In this document: positions 1 to 7,823 of the stretch, in pieces
How positions within the stretch are numbered: the stretch's first letter is position 1
Layout: each line of letters starts with the position of its first letter
Source of the DNA: Elusimicrobiota bacterium
GTDB lineage: Bacteria; Elusimicrobiota; UBA8919
Reading direction: 5' to 3'
Length of the DNA stretch: 64,000 nucleotides
Assembly (NCBI GenBank): GCA_003452965.1
Contig: DMMW01000002.1
Location: 11,054 to 75,053, forward strand
Translations under genes and position numbers: made by a program
Notes under the pieces: generated by a model
The model's database searches: none
What the model saw: only the letters and a program-made list of their open reading frames with translations
What the model was told of the DNA's origin: nothing

Positions 1-1848
1 GAAATTAAGGCTGGAAATGAAGTGGGCATAAAAATTGATCAGACACTTACCCAGGATGCAACCGGTACGCTCGCATATCTTGAGTTTGAAGCTATGGGTG
101 TTGATAAAATAAAAACGCGGTGTTCAGCGTCTTATATAGATCATAATACTCTTCAGCTGGGTTTTGAGAACTCAGATGACCATAAATATTTGCAATCAAT
201 AGCTGAAAAATATGGTATATATTTTTCGCCTGTTGGAAATGGTGTTTGTCATCAGGTACATTTGGAAAGATTTGCAGTACCGGGCGAGACTCTTATCGGT
301 TCGGATTCGCACACTCCGACAGCCGGTGCATTAGGAATGATTGCGATAGGTGTCGGTGGTCTGGATGTGGCGTATGCGCTTGCAACCGGTAAATACTATT
401 TCAAGATGCCGAAAATTGTAAATGTCAGACTTTCGGGCAGGCTTACAGGCTGGGTTTCTGCAAAAGACATAATTTTGGAACTTTTGAAGAGATTAACAGT
501 TAAAGGCGGGGTAGGGAAAATTTTTGAGTATAGCGGAGATGGTGTTAAAACGCTTTCGGTTTATGAACGCGCTACAATTACAAATATGGGGGCAGAACTC
601 GGATTAACTACATCAATATTCCCATATGATGACCAAACAAGAGATTTTTTAAGATTACAAAGACGTGAAAATAGATGGGAAGAATTTGTGGCGGATAAGG
701 ACGCTGTTTATGATGAACAGATTGAATTGGATTTAAATGGGATTGTTCCATTAGTTGCATGTCCACATTCACCGGATAATATTAAAACTGTAAAAGAAAT
801 TGAAGGTATGAAATTGGACCAGGTTATAATAGGTTCTTGTACTAATTCATCGCTTTCCGACTTATTGTTAGTTGCAAAGATTTTGAAAGGTAAGAAGGTA
901 AAAACACCAACAATTATTTCGCCTGGTTCCAAACAGGTTCTTTTAAATTTAATAGAGATTGGTGCTTTAAAAGATTTAATTTCAAGCGGCGTGAGAATCC
1001 TTGAACCTGCCTGCGGACCGTGTATAGGTATGGGGTGCGCTCCGAATTCACAAGGTATTTCTTTAAGGACTTTTAATAGAAACTTTGAGGGAAGAAGCGG
1101 TACCGATGATGCAGAGATTTATATATCAAGTCCGATTGTTGCAGCGTTTTCTGCATTGGAAACTAAAATCACTATTCCTTTCGGCGAAAAGCCGGATGTA
1201 AAAATACCCAATAGCATAATAATAGCCGATGAACTGATAATTCCACCAAAAAAGGAATTTATTGATGTTAAAATTTATAGGGGCAAAAATATAAAAGCTA
1301 TTCAGAAATTTCCTGAATTAGAAAATACAATAGCAGGTGAAGTAGTTATTAAACTAAAGGATAATATCACAACAGATGATATAATACCTGCAGGTTCTAA
1401 AATTTTACCATTACGTTCAAATATACCTGCAATATCGGAATTTGTATTTTCAAAGATTGATACTAAATTTGTTGAAAGAGCAAAAAGTAAACTGGGCGGA
1501 TTTATTATCGGCGGTGAAAACTACGGGCAGGGTTCTTCAAGAGAGCATGCATCTTTGTGCCCTAAATATCTCGGGATAAAAGCGATTATTGCCAAATCTT
1601 TTGCGAGGATACATAAATCAAATCTTATAAATTTCGGGATTATGCCTCTGATGTTTGAAAATGTATCGGATTATGAAAAGATATGTATGTCCGATAAACT
1701 TGAAATAGAAAACGCAAGAGAAATAATTTCTAAAAATAAACTAATCGTGAAAAATATCACAAATAATTTCTCGTTTAGTGTGATACATGATTTAACTAAA
1801 AGACAGTTAGGGATTCTGTTGGCTGGCGGGTTGTTGAACTACCGCTGA
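1..1848 (+). CDS. Aconitate hydratase, 5'-truncated by the window edge
   Basis: Iron-sulfur hydratase that interconverts citrate and isocitrate (or a related 2-hydroxy diacid) in the cytosol. The frame is open from base 1, and the residues before the GTG at 22 (EIKAGNE) still fit the family, so the real start lies upstream; GTG 22 should not be taken as the start. Visible marks are the DQTLTQDATGT start of the catalytic region, SDSHTPTAGALGM, the three cluster cysteines in IIGSCTNSS (near base 835-850) and ACGPCIGMGCAP (near 1009-1040), and the C-terminal swivel domain with GGENYGQGSSREHA and KSFARIHKSNLINFGI. The length of about 615 residues suits the compact bacterial aconitase type, with perhaps 20 residues missing. 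Homoaconitase or isopropylmalate isomerase are less likely because both halves are in one chain with TCA-type motifs. Confidence 0.93.
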   Translation, partial: EIKAGNEVGIKIDQTLTQDATGTLAYLEFEAMGVDKIKTRCSASYIDHNTLQLGFENSDDHKYLQSIAEKYGIYFSPVGNGVCHQVHLERFAVPGETLIGSDSHTPTAGALGMIAIGVGGLDVAYALATGKYYFKMPKIVNVRLSGRLTGWVSAKDIILELLKRLTVKGGVGKIFEYSGDGVKTLSVYERATITNMGAELGLTTSIFPYDDQTRDFLRLQRRENRWEEFVADKDAVYDEQIELDLNGIVPLVACPHSPDNIKTVKEIEGMKLDQVIIGSCTNSSLSDLLLVAKILKGKKVKTPTIISPGSKQVLLNLIEIGALKDLISSGVRILEPACGPCIGMGCAPNSQGISLRTFNRNFEGRSGTDDAEIYISSPIVAAFSALETKITIPFGEKPDVKIPNSIIIADELIIPPKKEFIDVKIYRGKNIKAIQKFPELENTIAGEVVIKLKDNITTDDIIPAGSKILPLRSNIPAISEFVFSKIDTKFVERAKSKLGGFIIGGENYGQGSSREHASLCPKYLGIKAIIAKSFARIHKSNLINFGIMPLMFENVSDYEKICMSDKLEIENAREIISKNKLIVKNITNNFSFSVIHDLTKRQLGILLAGGLLNYR

Positions 1849-1935
1849 TTTTAACTGCATTTTTTTTCTTTTTAATCTTCTTAAATATCTCTGCCTTATT
1901 TGATGTCTTCTTGTCTGGCTTTTGCGTCTGCTCAT
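1807..1935 (-). CDS. Tiny very basic protein (42 aa), unrecognised
   Basis: On the minus strand an ATG (1933-1935) is preceded by a textbook ribosome binding site, TAAGGAGGAG (complement of 1941-1950), at good spacing. It opens a 42-residue frame starting MSRRKSQTRRHQIRQRYLRR and ending LKSAVVQQPASQQNP. About half of the first 25 residues are Arg or Lys, and the tail is Gln/Pro/Ser rich. It overlaps the 3' end of the aconitase gene convergently and lies downstream of the MEMO-AMMECR1 gene on the same strand. The composition suggests RNA or ribosome binding, like the smallest ribosomal proteins, but I do not recognise the family. The strong RBS is the main evidence; without it I would not call it. 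Confidence 0.5.
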   Translation of the reverse strand: MSRRKSQTRRHQIRQRYLRRLKRKKMQLKSAVVQQPASQQNP

Positions 1936-1977
1936 AATTACTCCTCCTTAAATGCAAGCGTTCTGTCAAAATATCAC

Positions 1978-2153
1978 AAAAAATCATGGTTTTTCACTAG
2001 ACGATGCTGATTTTTTAAATCAGTTTAACGCCTCATAAATCTAAAATTAGTAAACTCCTCGTCCCGATATTCATCGGGACTCGTCAAACATACCAATTTT
2101 TTAACGATTTATTCGGCTAAAAACATCTATATCGTTCAAAACCAGATTTTTTT
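1978..2153. repeat. Dispersed imperfect palindrome, copy 1 (~176 bp)
   Basis: The ends are inverted: AAAAAATCATGGTTTTTCAC at the left pairs with the complement of ATCGTTCAAAACCAGATTTT at the right. An inner part also pairs, and its core is a perfect 8-bp stem, GTCCCGAT/ATCGGGAC (2061-2068 and 2073-2080) around ATTC. A diverged copy with the same outline lies at 13750-13902 (shared GGTTTTTCACTAGACG and TATATCGTTCAAAACC). This element fills most of the 337-base gap between the aconitase gene and the minus-strand gene at 2186; the rest of the gap holds the small basic gene and its RBS. It has no coding capacity and resembles a MITE- or REP-like mobile repeat. It could also act as a bidirectional terminator here. 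Confidence 0.75.
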
Positions 2154-2185
2154 GACATTATCAAATGTATATTCTACTTATAAAA

Positions 2186-3697
2186 TTATTCCTTAAATGC
2201 TAAAACTGTGAATATATAGATGTCACAATCACCTTTTTTCCACGCGTCACGTTCCATGCCTGCTTTTTGCCAGCATAATTCGGATAAGAAAGCGTCTTTT
2301 TTGGAAAGCTCTTCGTGTTCCCAAACCTGAGGTAAAAATAGTCCGGAACGCGAACCCTTACGCACAACAACGCCGTGTTTTCCTTCAATTATTTCGCTTG
2401 CAGAAGATACTTTTTTAAGCGGCGATAAAACTGAAATTTCAATTTTTAATTCTTTGAGTTCAGTTTTTGATACCGGTGAAAATCTATGGTCTTCAAATGC
2501 TGCAGCAAGTGCAAGTTGAGATACCGCTTCATATATAGGCATTGTTGCTTCTGTAGTGCCGATACAACCTCTTAGGTTATGATTTTTTTCCAAAGTTACA
2601 AATACCGCTCCGTTATTTATTAGTTCAGGATTATTTGTTGAAAATTCTGGAATTTTACCGATGGATAAATATTTTTCTATTGATTCTCTTGCTATTTTCA
2701 AAAGTTCTTTTTGCGATTCTTTTGTAAGAGAAAATTCTTTTTCGGTTTTTACTTCTATGGCACCGCTTTCATTTCCTGTTACCTTTATAAATGCCACTGC
2801 TCCATAACCGACAACTCTGTTTCCATCGCCATATTTTGATTCTGCAGAATTAGAATAATTTACTATTATTGATTTGTTCGCTCCCAGAAGTTTTGAGGTT
2901 TCCATAACTGTTAATACAGCCGGAAGCCCACACAACGTGCAGTGAAGTTCTTGAATATCTTTTGACATCCATCTTTCATCTGCTTTTATCAATTCCGAAG
3001 GATTAAATTTTAATATTGTATCAAGAATGCTTTTATCAACTGTTTCGGCATTTTTTTTGTCAGGATAATGCGTCATATCGGTAGATGCAACCAATAAAAC
3101 CTTCTTTTTGGAAACACTAATAGTTTTAGATATAATTTCAGCAATTTCTTTATAATTTTTTATGTCATTTATTAAAATTGCTACAATTTTGAAATCACCG
3201 CTGATGGTTCTCTGAAGAAACGGAAGCTGGACTTCAAGCGAATGCTCGGGCATATGTGTTTCGTTGTTTGATTGAATTATTTTTGATGATAGAAGTTTTT
3301 CCGCAAGTTCTTTGTCTATATTAATATCACCCAGTGGTGTTGAAAACTTGCCGCCGGTCCATAAAGCCGCACCTTTTACAGGATAATTATGGCTTGAGCC
3401 GATTAGGAAAATAGTGTCAAATTTCTTGCCTTCAATTTGTTTGTATGCCCAAGCAGCAGTCTGTCCTGAAAATACATAACCGGCATGCGGAGCGATAAGC
3501 CCAATAATTCTACTTTCGATATTTTGATTTTTAGCAGATGCTAAAAAACCATTTACCATTTTTGTTAGTTCGGATTTATCTTTAGGGTAGAACTGACCCG
3601 AGACAGCGGGTTCCCGTATCATATTATTATCCTCCTTGGCACAACTGCTTGTAGGAAGCAACAAAATTAAAAGAAAAATGAAATTTAGATATTTCAT
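2186..3697 (-). CDS. MEMO-like/AMMECR1 fusion (AmmeMemoRadiSam B-A), predicted lipoprotein
   Basis: Residues 1-20 form a signal peptide ending LPTSSC, a plausible but imperfect lipobox, so export or membrane anchoring is predicted. Residues about 28-310 are a MEMO-like domain (LIAPHAGYVFSGQTA, GSSHNYPVKG, EHSLEVQLPFLQ, STDMTHY). Residues about 325-503 are an AMMECR1 domain (LRGCIGT, FEDHRFSPVS, SGLFLPQVWEH). The two are components B and A of the AmmeMemoRadiSam system, usually found with a radical SAM protein that is not in this window. The biochemical role of the system is unsettled; MEMO domains belong to the extradiol dioxygenase-like fold. The gene stands alone on the minus strand behind a near-consensus promoter only 6 nt from the start codon. 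Confidence 0.88.
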   Translation of the reverse strand: MKYLNFIFLLILLLPTSSCAKEDNNMIREPAVSGQFYPKDKSELTKMVNGFLASAKNQNIESRIIGLIAPHAGYVFSGQTAAWAYKQIEGKKFDTIFLIGSSHNYPVKGAALWTGGKFSTPLGDINIDKELAEKLLSSKIIQSNNETHMPEHSLEVQLPFLQRTISGDFKIVAILINDIKNYKEIAEIISKTISVSKKKVLLVASTDMTHYPDKKNAETVDKSILDTILKFNPSELIKADERWMSKDIQELHCTLCGLPAVLTVMETSKLLGANKSIIVNYSNSAESKYGDGNRVVGYGAVAFIKVTGNESGAIEVKTEKEFSLTKESQKELLKIARESIEKYLSIGKIPEFSTNNPELINNGAVFVTLEKNHNLRGCIGTTEATMPIYEAVSQLALAAAFEDHRFSPVSKTELKELKIEISVLSPLKKVSSASEIIEGKHGVVVRKGSRSGLFLPQVWEHEELSKKDAFLSELCWQKAGMERDAWKKGDCDIYIFTVLAFKE

Positions 3698-3703
3698 AAT
3701 ATC

Positions 3704-3732
3704 ATTTTAGTATTTTTTAATTATTAAGTCAA
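3704..3732 (-). promoter_or_regulatory. Sigma70-type promoter, predicted leaderless
   Basis: On the minus strand TTGACT (3727-3732), a 17-nt spacer and TAAAAT (3704-3709) precede the ATG of the MEMO-AMMECR1 gene. Only six bases separate the -10 box from the ATG (3695-3697), so transcription should begin at or next to the start codon and no Shine-Dalgarno is possible. Divergent to the promoter at 3799-3826. Confidence 0.75.
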
Positions 3733-3798
3733 TGAATTTTTAATATAGATGTATACTGTTCCGACGCTGATTTGTCGGCTGACAGATTGGCGGTGCTA

Positions 3799-3826
3799 TT
3801 GACTTTTTGAGCTTTTTTTGTAAAAT
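3799..3826 (+). promoter_or_regulatory. Sigma70-type promoter, predicted leaderless
   Basis: TTGACT (3799-3804), 16-nt spacer, TAAAAT (3821-3826), then six bases and the ATG at 3833. The geometry mirrors the divergent minus-strand promoter. It would drive the DUF1015-CvpA-PabB operon as a leaderless message. Confidence 0.75.
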
Positions 3827-3832
3827 AGTTTT

Positions 3833-4906
3833 ATGCCAAAAATAATACCGTTTAACGGAATTAGGTATAATAGTAAAAATATTTCAAACTATATATGTCC
3901 GCCATATGATGTGATATCTCCATCTCAAAAAAAGGAGCTTTTGGGAAGAAGTATTTATAATGCTGTTAAGATAGAACTTCCGGAAAATTATAGTTCCGCT
4001 AAAGAGAATTTTGATAAGTGGAAAGGGGAAGGATGTTTGTTGAAAGAAAAATTACCGTCATTATATTTGTACGAACAGAGTTTTAAATATAAAGGTAAGA
4101 AATATATTAGAACCGGTTTTTTTGCGCTTTTAAAGACAGAAAAATTAGGAAAAAGTATTTTTCCTCACGAGAAAACGCATTCAGGTCCGAAAATAGACCG
4201 TTTTAATTTGTTAAAAGTGACAAAAATAAATACCAGCCCGATATTTTGTCTTTTTTCTGACAAAAAAAATATATTTTATAGTATTTCTAATAGGATAAAA
4301 GAAAAAAAGCCGACATCAATCGCTAAATTATCCGAAACTTCCGAAAAAGTATGGGCGATTAATGATATGAAAATAATTAACATACTAAAAAAAATGTTGG
4401 ATAATAATAAGATTCTGATTGCCGATGGGCACCATAGATATGAAACATTTTATAAATTTACAAAAGGTGGTTATGTCTTGACATTTTTGTCTCCTTTCAA
4501 TGACAGGGGGTTGTTGATTTTGCCGACACATAGGTTGCTAAAAGATATAACAAAAAAGGAAATCAAAAATATAAGCAAGTATTTTAAAACTTCGAAAGAC
4601 TGGGATTTTAAGTTTTATTTTAAAAAATGTTTTATAGATGTTAAAACGGCAAAAAAAAATAAAGATATACCTATAAAGTATTTGCATTCTACAATATTGA
4701 AAAACAAGGAAGTAAACTATACTAAAGATGAAAGAGAAGCAGTTGAAAAAGTTGATAGCGGCGAATTTGCCGTTGCAGTAATATTGAAACCTATGGATAT
4801 AAAGGATTTGGAATTTGTTGTTAAAAAGAAGATACTTTTGCCTCAAAAATCTACATATTTTTATCCAAAAGTTTCTACGGGGGTTGTATTTAATGAACTG
4901 GATTGA
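3833..4906 (+). CDS. DUF1015 family protein
   Basis: Cytosolic protein of 357 residues. Family marks are the start MPKIIPFNGIRYN with ICPPYDVISP, GRSIYNAVKIELP, FPHEKTHSGPK and the strongly conserved ILIADGHHRYETFYKF (near residues 197-212). DUF1015 proteins are widespread and usually about 400 residues, so this is a somewhat short member; the reduction seems to lie in the C-terminal half. I cannot assign a reaction from the sequence. It is the first gene of a tightly packed operon (14-bp overlap with cvpA, then 4-bp overlap with the PabB gene) behind a leaderless-type promoter. Confidence 0.85.
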   Translation: MPKIIPFNGIRYNSKNISNYICPPYDVISPSQKKELLGRSIYNAVKIELPENYSSAKENFDKWKGEGCLLKEKLPSLYLYEQSFKYKGKKYIRTGFFALLKTEKLGKSIFPHEKTHSGPKIDRFNLLKVTKINTSPIFCLFSDKKNIFYSISNRIKEKKPTSIAKLSETSEKVWAINDMKIINILKKMLDNNKILIADGHHRYETFYKFTKGGYVLTFLSPFNDRGLLILPTHRLLKDITKKEIKNISKYFKTSKDWDFKFYFKKCFIDVKTAKKNKDIPIKYLHSTILKNKEVNYTKDEREAVEKVDSGEFAVAVILKPMDIKDLEFVVKKKILLPQKSTYFYPKVSTGVVFNELD

Positions 4907-5423
4907 TTTTTCTATTTTTTTGTTTATTATAATTTTTGCAGTAATAGGTTCTAAAATAGGGATATTTACCACCATATCCGGTATAGTGTCCGGTTTAATC
5001 AGTGCGGTTGCATCCAATTTGCTTTATCTTAAAGTTTCTTCCTATTTTCCGGAAACTCCTTCAACTAACGTAATAAGCTATATTGCTGTATTTATAATAT
5101 TTTTTGTTGTTATTTTTTATTTGGCGATGTTTATTACTAATATCCTAAGTTCAAAGTGGATGAATAGTTTTTTAGGTGCATTATTGGGGATTATACTGGG
5201 TGCTATTGTAGGCGGAATGGTCATTATTATTTTAGTCTTGACGCCGTCTTTGAAAAATAAAAATTATGTCAGAAAATCAACGTTAGCTTCTTTTGTCGTA
5301 GAAAAAATAGTTGCCCCTGCAGTAAAACCCTTTTCAAAGAAGAGTTATGAGGCGCTTACTAAAGATATAATCGGTGATGTTAAAAAAAATGTAAAATCTT
5401 TAAATTTCTCTCCCAAAAAATGA
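4893..5423 (+). CDS. CvpA family membrane protein
   Basis: A 176-residue inner-membrane protein with four predicted helices (about residues 2-20, 27-45, 60-85, 100-125) and a basic cytoplasmic tail. The pattern MNWIDFSIFLFIIIFAVIG followed by a Gly-rich helix pair (LGALLGIILGAIVGG) is typical of the CvpA/colicin V production family, which is linked to envelope stress and purine metabolism in other bacteria. The ATG at 4893 was chosen over an upstream in-frame start at 4815 because homology begins there and the extra residues read like out-of-frame DUF1015 sequence. It overlaps the DUF1015 stop by 14 bp. Confidence 0.8.
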   Translation: MNWIDFSIFLFIIIFAVIGSKIGIFTTISGIVSGLISAVASNLLYLKVSSYFPETPSTNVISYIAVFIIFFVVIFYLAMFITNILSSKWMNSFLGALLGIILGAIVGGMVIIILVLTPSLKNKNYVRKSTLASFVVEKIVAPAVKPFSKKSYEALTKDIIGDVKKNVKSLNFSPKK

Positions 5424-6796
5424 CTAAACCGTTTGTATTCAATTTGAATTCCGAGTTCATACCCTTAGAGATATTCCATAAAATTTCCGTTAGTGAAAAA
5501 TATTCTTTTTTTCTTGACAGCGTAGAAAAAAGCAGGAATGCCGATTGTTCAATCATTGGATATAATGCAGATACCGTTATAAAAAGCAAAGATAATATAA
5601 TAGAAATATATGAATACGGAAAAATCCGCAGAGCAACGGGGAATCCCATTAAAATATTGGAAAATATATTTAATAAAAAAGCAAAGATATACAATAAATA
5701 TAATTGTTTTAGCGGCGCAATAGGTTATTTTTCATATGATATAAAACAGTTTTTCGAGAAGTTGCCGTCAACTGTTATTGACGACCTGAAATTGCCTGAT
5801 TTATATTTTGCATTTTGTAAAAATTTTCTGATTTTTAATCATAAAACGGGAAAAATCAGCGCTTTAATATATTCAAAAACAAAAGAAAATGCTGATGCCG
5901 AATTAAATGATATCTACCAAAAACTTTCTAAAAGTAGTAATTACGAAAACCATAATAAAAATGTAAGTATCAAGTCAAACCTAACAAAAAAACGATTTAA
6001 AGAAATTGTTATCAAAGCCAAGGAATATATTAAGGAAGGGGATATTTTTCAGGCAAATCTTTCTCAAAGATTACAATGCAAATTTTATGGCAATCCATAT
6101 TTATTATACAAAAAGCTAAGGTCAATAAATCCATCGCCGTTTTCATGTTTTCTGAATTTTCCTGAATTAAAGATATTCGGTTGTTCACCGGAGAGGTTAT
6201 TGAAGATTGAAAACGATAAAGTTATAACAAGACCGATTGCAGGTACCTATCCACGAGGAGTTAGCAAGAAACAGGATGAAAAGTTAAAAACAAAGCTTCT
6301 AAATGATAAGAAGGAAAAAGCGGAACATATAATGCTCGTTGATTTGGAAAGAAACGATTTGGGGCGGGTTTGTAAATACGGAACTGTAAAAGTAAGCGAA
6401 ATGATGATATCGGAAAGTTATTCGCATGTTACACATATTGTCTCTAATGTCACCGGAATAATAAGGAAAAATAAAAATATTTTTGATGTAATAGCTTCAA
6501 TGTTTCCGGGAGGGACTATTACCGGTTGTCCTAAGATAAGATGCATGGAAATTATTGACGAACTGGAACCTACCGCCAGAGGTCCTTATACGGGTAGTTG
6601 CGGCTGGATTGATTATAAGGGTAATTGTGATTTTAATATTCTGATTCGTACATTTATACTAAAAGATAAAAAGCTGTTTTTTCAAGTTGGTGCGGGTATT
6701 GTTGCGGATTCCAATCCGGAAAAAGAATATTATGAAACGCTGAATAAAGCAAAAGCGATGATAAAAGCATTAGAGGATAGTGGGATAGCGGGATAG
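5420..6796 (+). CDS. pabB: Aminodeoxychorismate synthase component I / anthranilate synthase I-like
   Basis: Chorismate-binding enzyme of 458 residues that aminates chorismate in folate (4-aminobenzoate) or tryptophan synthesis. N-terminal FSGAIGYFSYDIKQFFEKLP (around residue 96-115) is the PabB/TrpE N-domain mark. The catalytic domain shows IFQANLSQRL, CSPERLL, RPIAGTYPRG, DLERNDLGRV, MFPGGTITGCPK and GAGIVADSNPEKEYYET. Residue 274, the position of the covalent lysine of E. coli PabB, is Ala as in TrpE, so the split from anthranilate synthase rests on context: a PabC-like aminotransferase follows and no trp genes are near. ATG overlaps the cvpA stop by 4 bp. The stop codon falls inside a GGGATAG repeat. 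Confidence 0.82.
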   Translation: MTKPFVFNLNSEFIPLEIFHKISVSEKYSFFLDSVEKSRNADCSIIGYNADTVIKSKDNIIEIYEYGKIRRATGNPIKILENIFNKKAKIYNKYNCFSGAIGYFSYDIKQFFEKLPSTVIDDLKLPDLYFAFCKNFLIFNHKTGKISALIYSKTKENADAELNDIYQKLSKSSNYENHNKNVSIKSNLTKKRFKEIVIKAKEYIKEGDIFQANLSQRLQCKFYGNPYLLYKKLRSINPSPFSCFLNFPELKIFGCSPERLLKIENDKVITRPIAGTYPRGVSKKQDEKLKTKLLNDKKEKAEHIMLVDLERNDLGRVCKYGTVKVSEMMISESYSHVTHIVSNVTGIIRKNKNIFDVIASMFPGGTITGCPKIRCMEIIDELEPTARGPYTGSCGWIDYKGNCDFNILIRTFILKDKKLFFQVGAGIVADSNPEKEYYETLNKAKAMIKALEDSGIAG

Positions 6797-6865
6797 CGGG
6801 ATAGGAAAAGATTAGCATATAAAGGATTGGCTATTAACTTATTACTATACCCTATATGCTAATCT
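6775..6865. repeat. GCGGGATAG tandem repeat and adjoining 13-bp hairpin
   Basis: Four GGGATAG-type units (about 6775-6806) run across the end of the pabB gene. Next to them AGATTAGCATATA (6809-6821) pairs perfectly with TATATGCTAATCT (6853-6865) over a 31-nt loop. The reverse complement of 6865-6881 (AAAGACAGCGTATAG) recurs at 18027-18041, and similar bases occur at 11440-11475, so this is one member of a dispersed intergenic family. The hairpin could end the upstream operon, though no T-run follows. Confidence 0.6.
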
Positions 6866-6885
6866 CTATACGCTGTCTTTAAATT

Positions 6886-7719
6886 ATGAAAATATTTATT
6901 AACAACAGATACTATTCAAAGAGAAATGCAAAAGTATCTATTTTTGACCACGGATATTTGTACGGCGACGGTATTTATGAAACGATGCGTTCAAATAACG
7001 GAGTTGTTTTTAAGATAGACGAACATATAACACGACTTTTTCGTTCGGCAAAAATGATTTATCTTGATATACGCTATTCTAAACAAGAGATTAAAAGTGC
7101 TGTTTATAGAACTTTAAAAATAAATAAACTGAAAAATGCATATATTAGAATCAGTTTTTCAAGAGGAATAGGTGAAATAGGTTTAGATACTGCTCTTTGC
7201 AAAAAGCCTGTGTTTGTAATTATTACAAATAAGTTCAGGCAGTATCCAAAAGAATATTATAAGAACGGTGTGAAAATAATTATTGCGGAAACGAGGCGGA
7301 ATCATCCTAAATCGCTAAATCCGAAAATTAAATCGAATAATTTTCTAAATAATATTCTCGCAAAGATTGAAGCAAAAAAACGGAATGCTTTTGAATCAAT
7401 CATGTTGAATCTTGATGGCTTTATTGCCGAGGGAACTGTATCAAATATTTTCATTGTAAAGAATGGTATTCTTATGACGCCGTCTTTGAAATGCGGAATT
7501 CTTGGTGGCATAACAAGAAAATATATATTGGAAAGTGCAAAAAAAATGAAAATTAAAGTAAAGGAAGCAAAAATTAGAATAAATGAGTTATATGCAGTTG
7601 ATGAATGTTTTATTACAAATACTTCAATCGGTATTATGCCTGTAAGGTCAATAGACGGTAGAAGAATTAATGTTAAAGGGGAAGTTATAAAAAGATTGAT
7701 AAAATTAAAATTCAATTGA
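6886..7719 (+). CDS. Class IV aminotransferase (aminodeoxychorismate lyase or branched-chain aminotransferase type)
   Basis: PLP enzyme of 277 residues with the fold-type IV layout: FIDNRYY-like start (IFINNRYYSK), DHGYLYGDGIYETMR near residue 20-35, the RIS substrate-loop strand, the catalytic lysine K149 in NPKIKSNNFLNN, and the cofactor-binding GFIAEGTVSNIFIV and LKCGILGGITRKYIL. Placed 90 bp after the PabB-like gene, it most likely acts as PabC (4-amino-4-deoxychorismate lyase, releasing pyruvate). The family cannot be separated from IlvE or D-amino acid aminotransferases by eye. No clear RBS precedes the ATG. Confidence 0.82.
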   Translation: MKIFINNRYYSKRNAKVSIFDHGYLYGDGIYETMRSNNGVVFKIDEHITRLFRSAKMIYLDIRYSKQEIKSAVYRTLKINKLKNAYIRISFSRGIGEIGLDTALCKKPVFVIITNKFRQYPKEYYKNGVKIIIAETRRNHPKSLNPKIKSNNFLNNILAKIEAKKRNAFESIMLNLDGFIAEGTVSNIFIVKNGILMTPSLKCGILGGITRKYILESAKKMKIKVKEAKIRINELYAVDECFITNTSIGIMPVRSIDGRRINVKGEVIKRLIKLKFN

Positions 7720-7743
7720 CTTTTTTTTAAAATTTGATAGAAT
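7716..7743 (+). promoter_or_regulatory. Promoter at the head of the polysaccharide locus
   Basis: TTGACT (7716-7721), 16-nt spacer, TAGAAT (7738-7743) start immediately at the stop codon of the preceding gene and point into the first nucleotide-sugar gene. The transcript would begin near 7750 and carry a roughly 75-nt leader with a perfect hairpin (7764-7790). Confidence 0.6.
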
Positions 7744-7763
7744 TATAAAATATTTTAATTTTT

Positions 7764-7809
7764 AGACATCCTATAAAGAGAAGGATGTCTGATATAATGG
7801 ATATTATAT
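7764..7809 (+). promoter_or_regulatory. Leader hairpin and near-palindromic 18-mer
   Basis: AGACATCCT (7764-7772) and AGGATGTCT (7782-7790) form a perfect 9-bp stem over a 9-nt loop, directly followed by ATATAATGGATATTATAT (7792-7809). The latter is matched at 17 of 18 positions by a perfect palindrome at 15830-15847 upstream of another sugar gene. The pair lies between the promoter and the RBS (AGGAGGAG, 7811-7818), so it could affect translation or transcript stability. Confidence 0.5.
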
Positions 7810-7823
7810 TAGGAGGAGTAGTT

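Noticed and set aside
1..1848. Complete aconitase starting at GTG 22
   Set aside because: The frame is open to the window edge and upstream residues still fit the family, so the gene is truncated.
4538..5017. 159-residue open frame on the minus strand
   Set aside because: It lies wholly across the DUF1015 and cvpA genes, has no RBS and reads as low-complexity Ile/Phe/Lys sequence from AT-rich antisense DNA.
5420..6796. Anthranilate synthase component I (TrpE) for the chorismate enzyme
   Set aside because: Ala at the lysine position is TrpE-like, but the PabB-type N-domain, the following class IV aminotransferase and the absence of trp genes favour PabB; not fully excluded.
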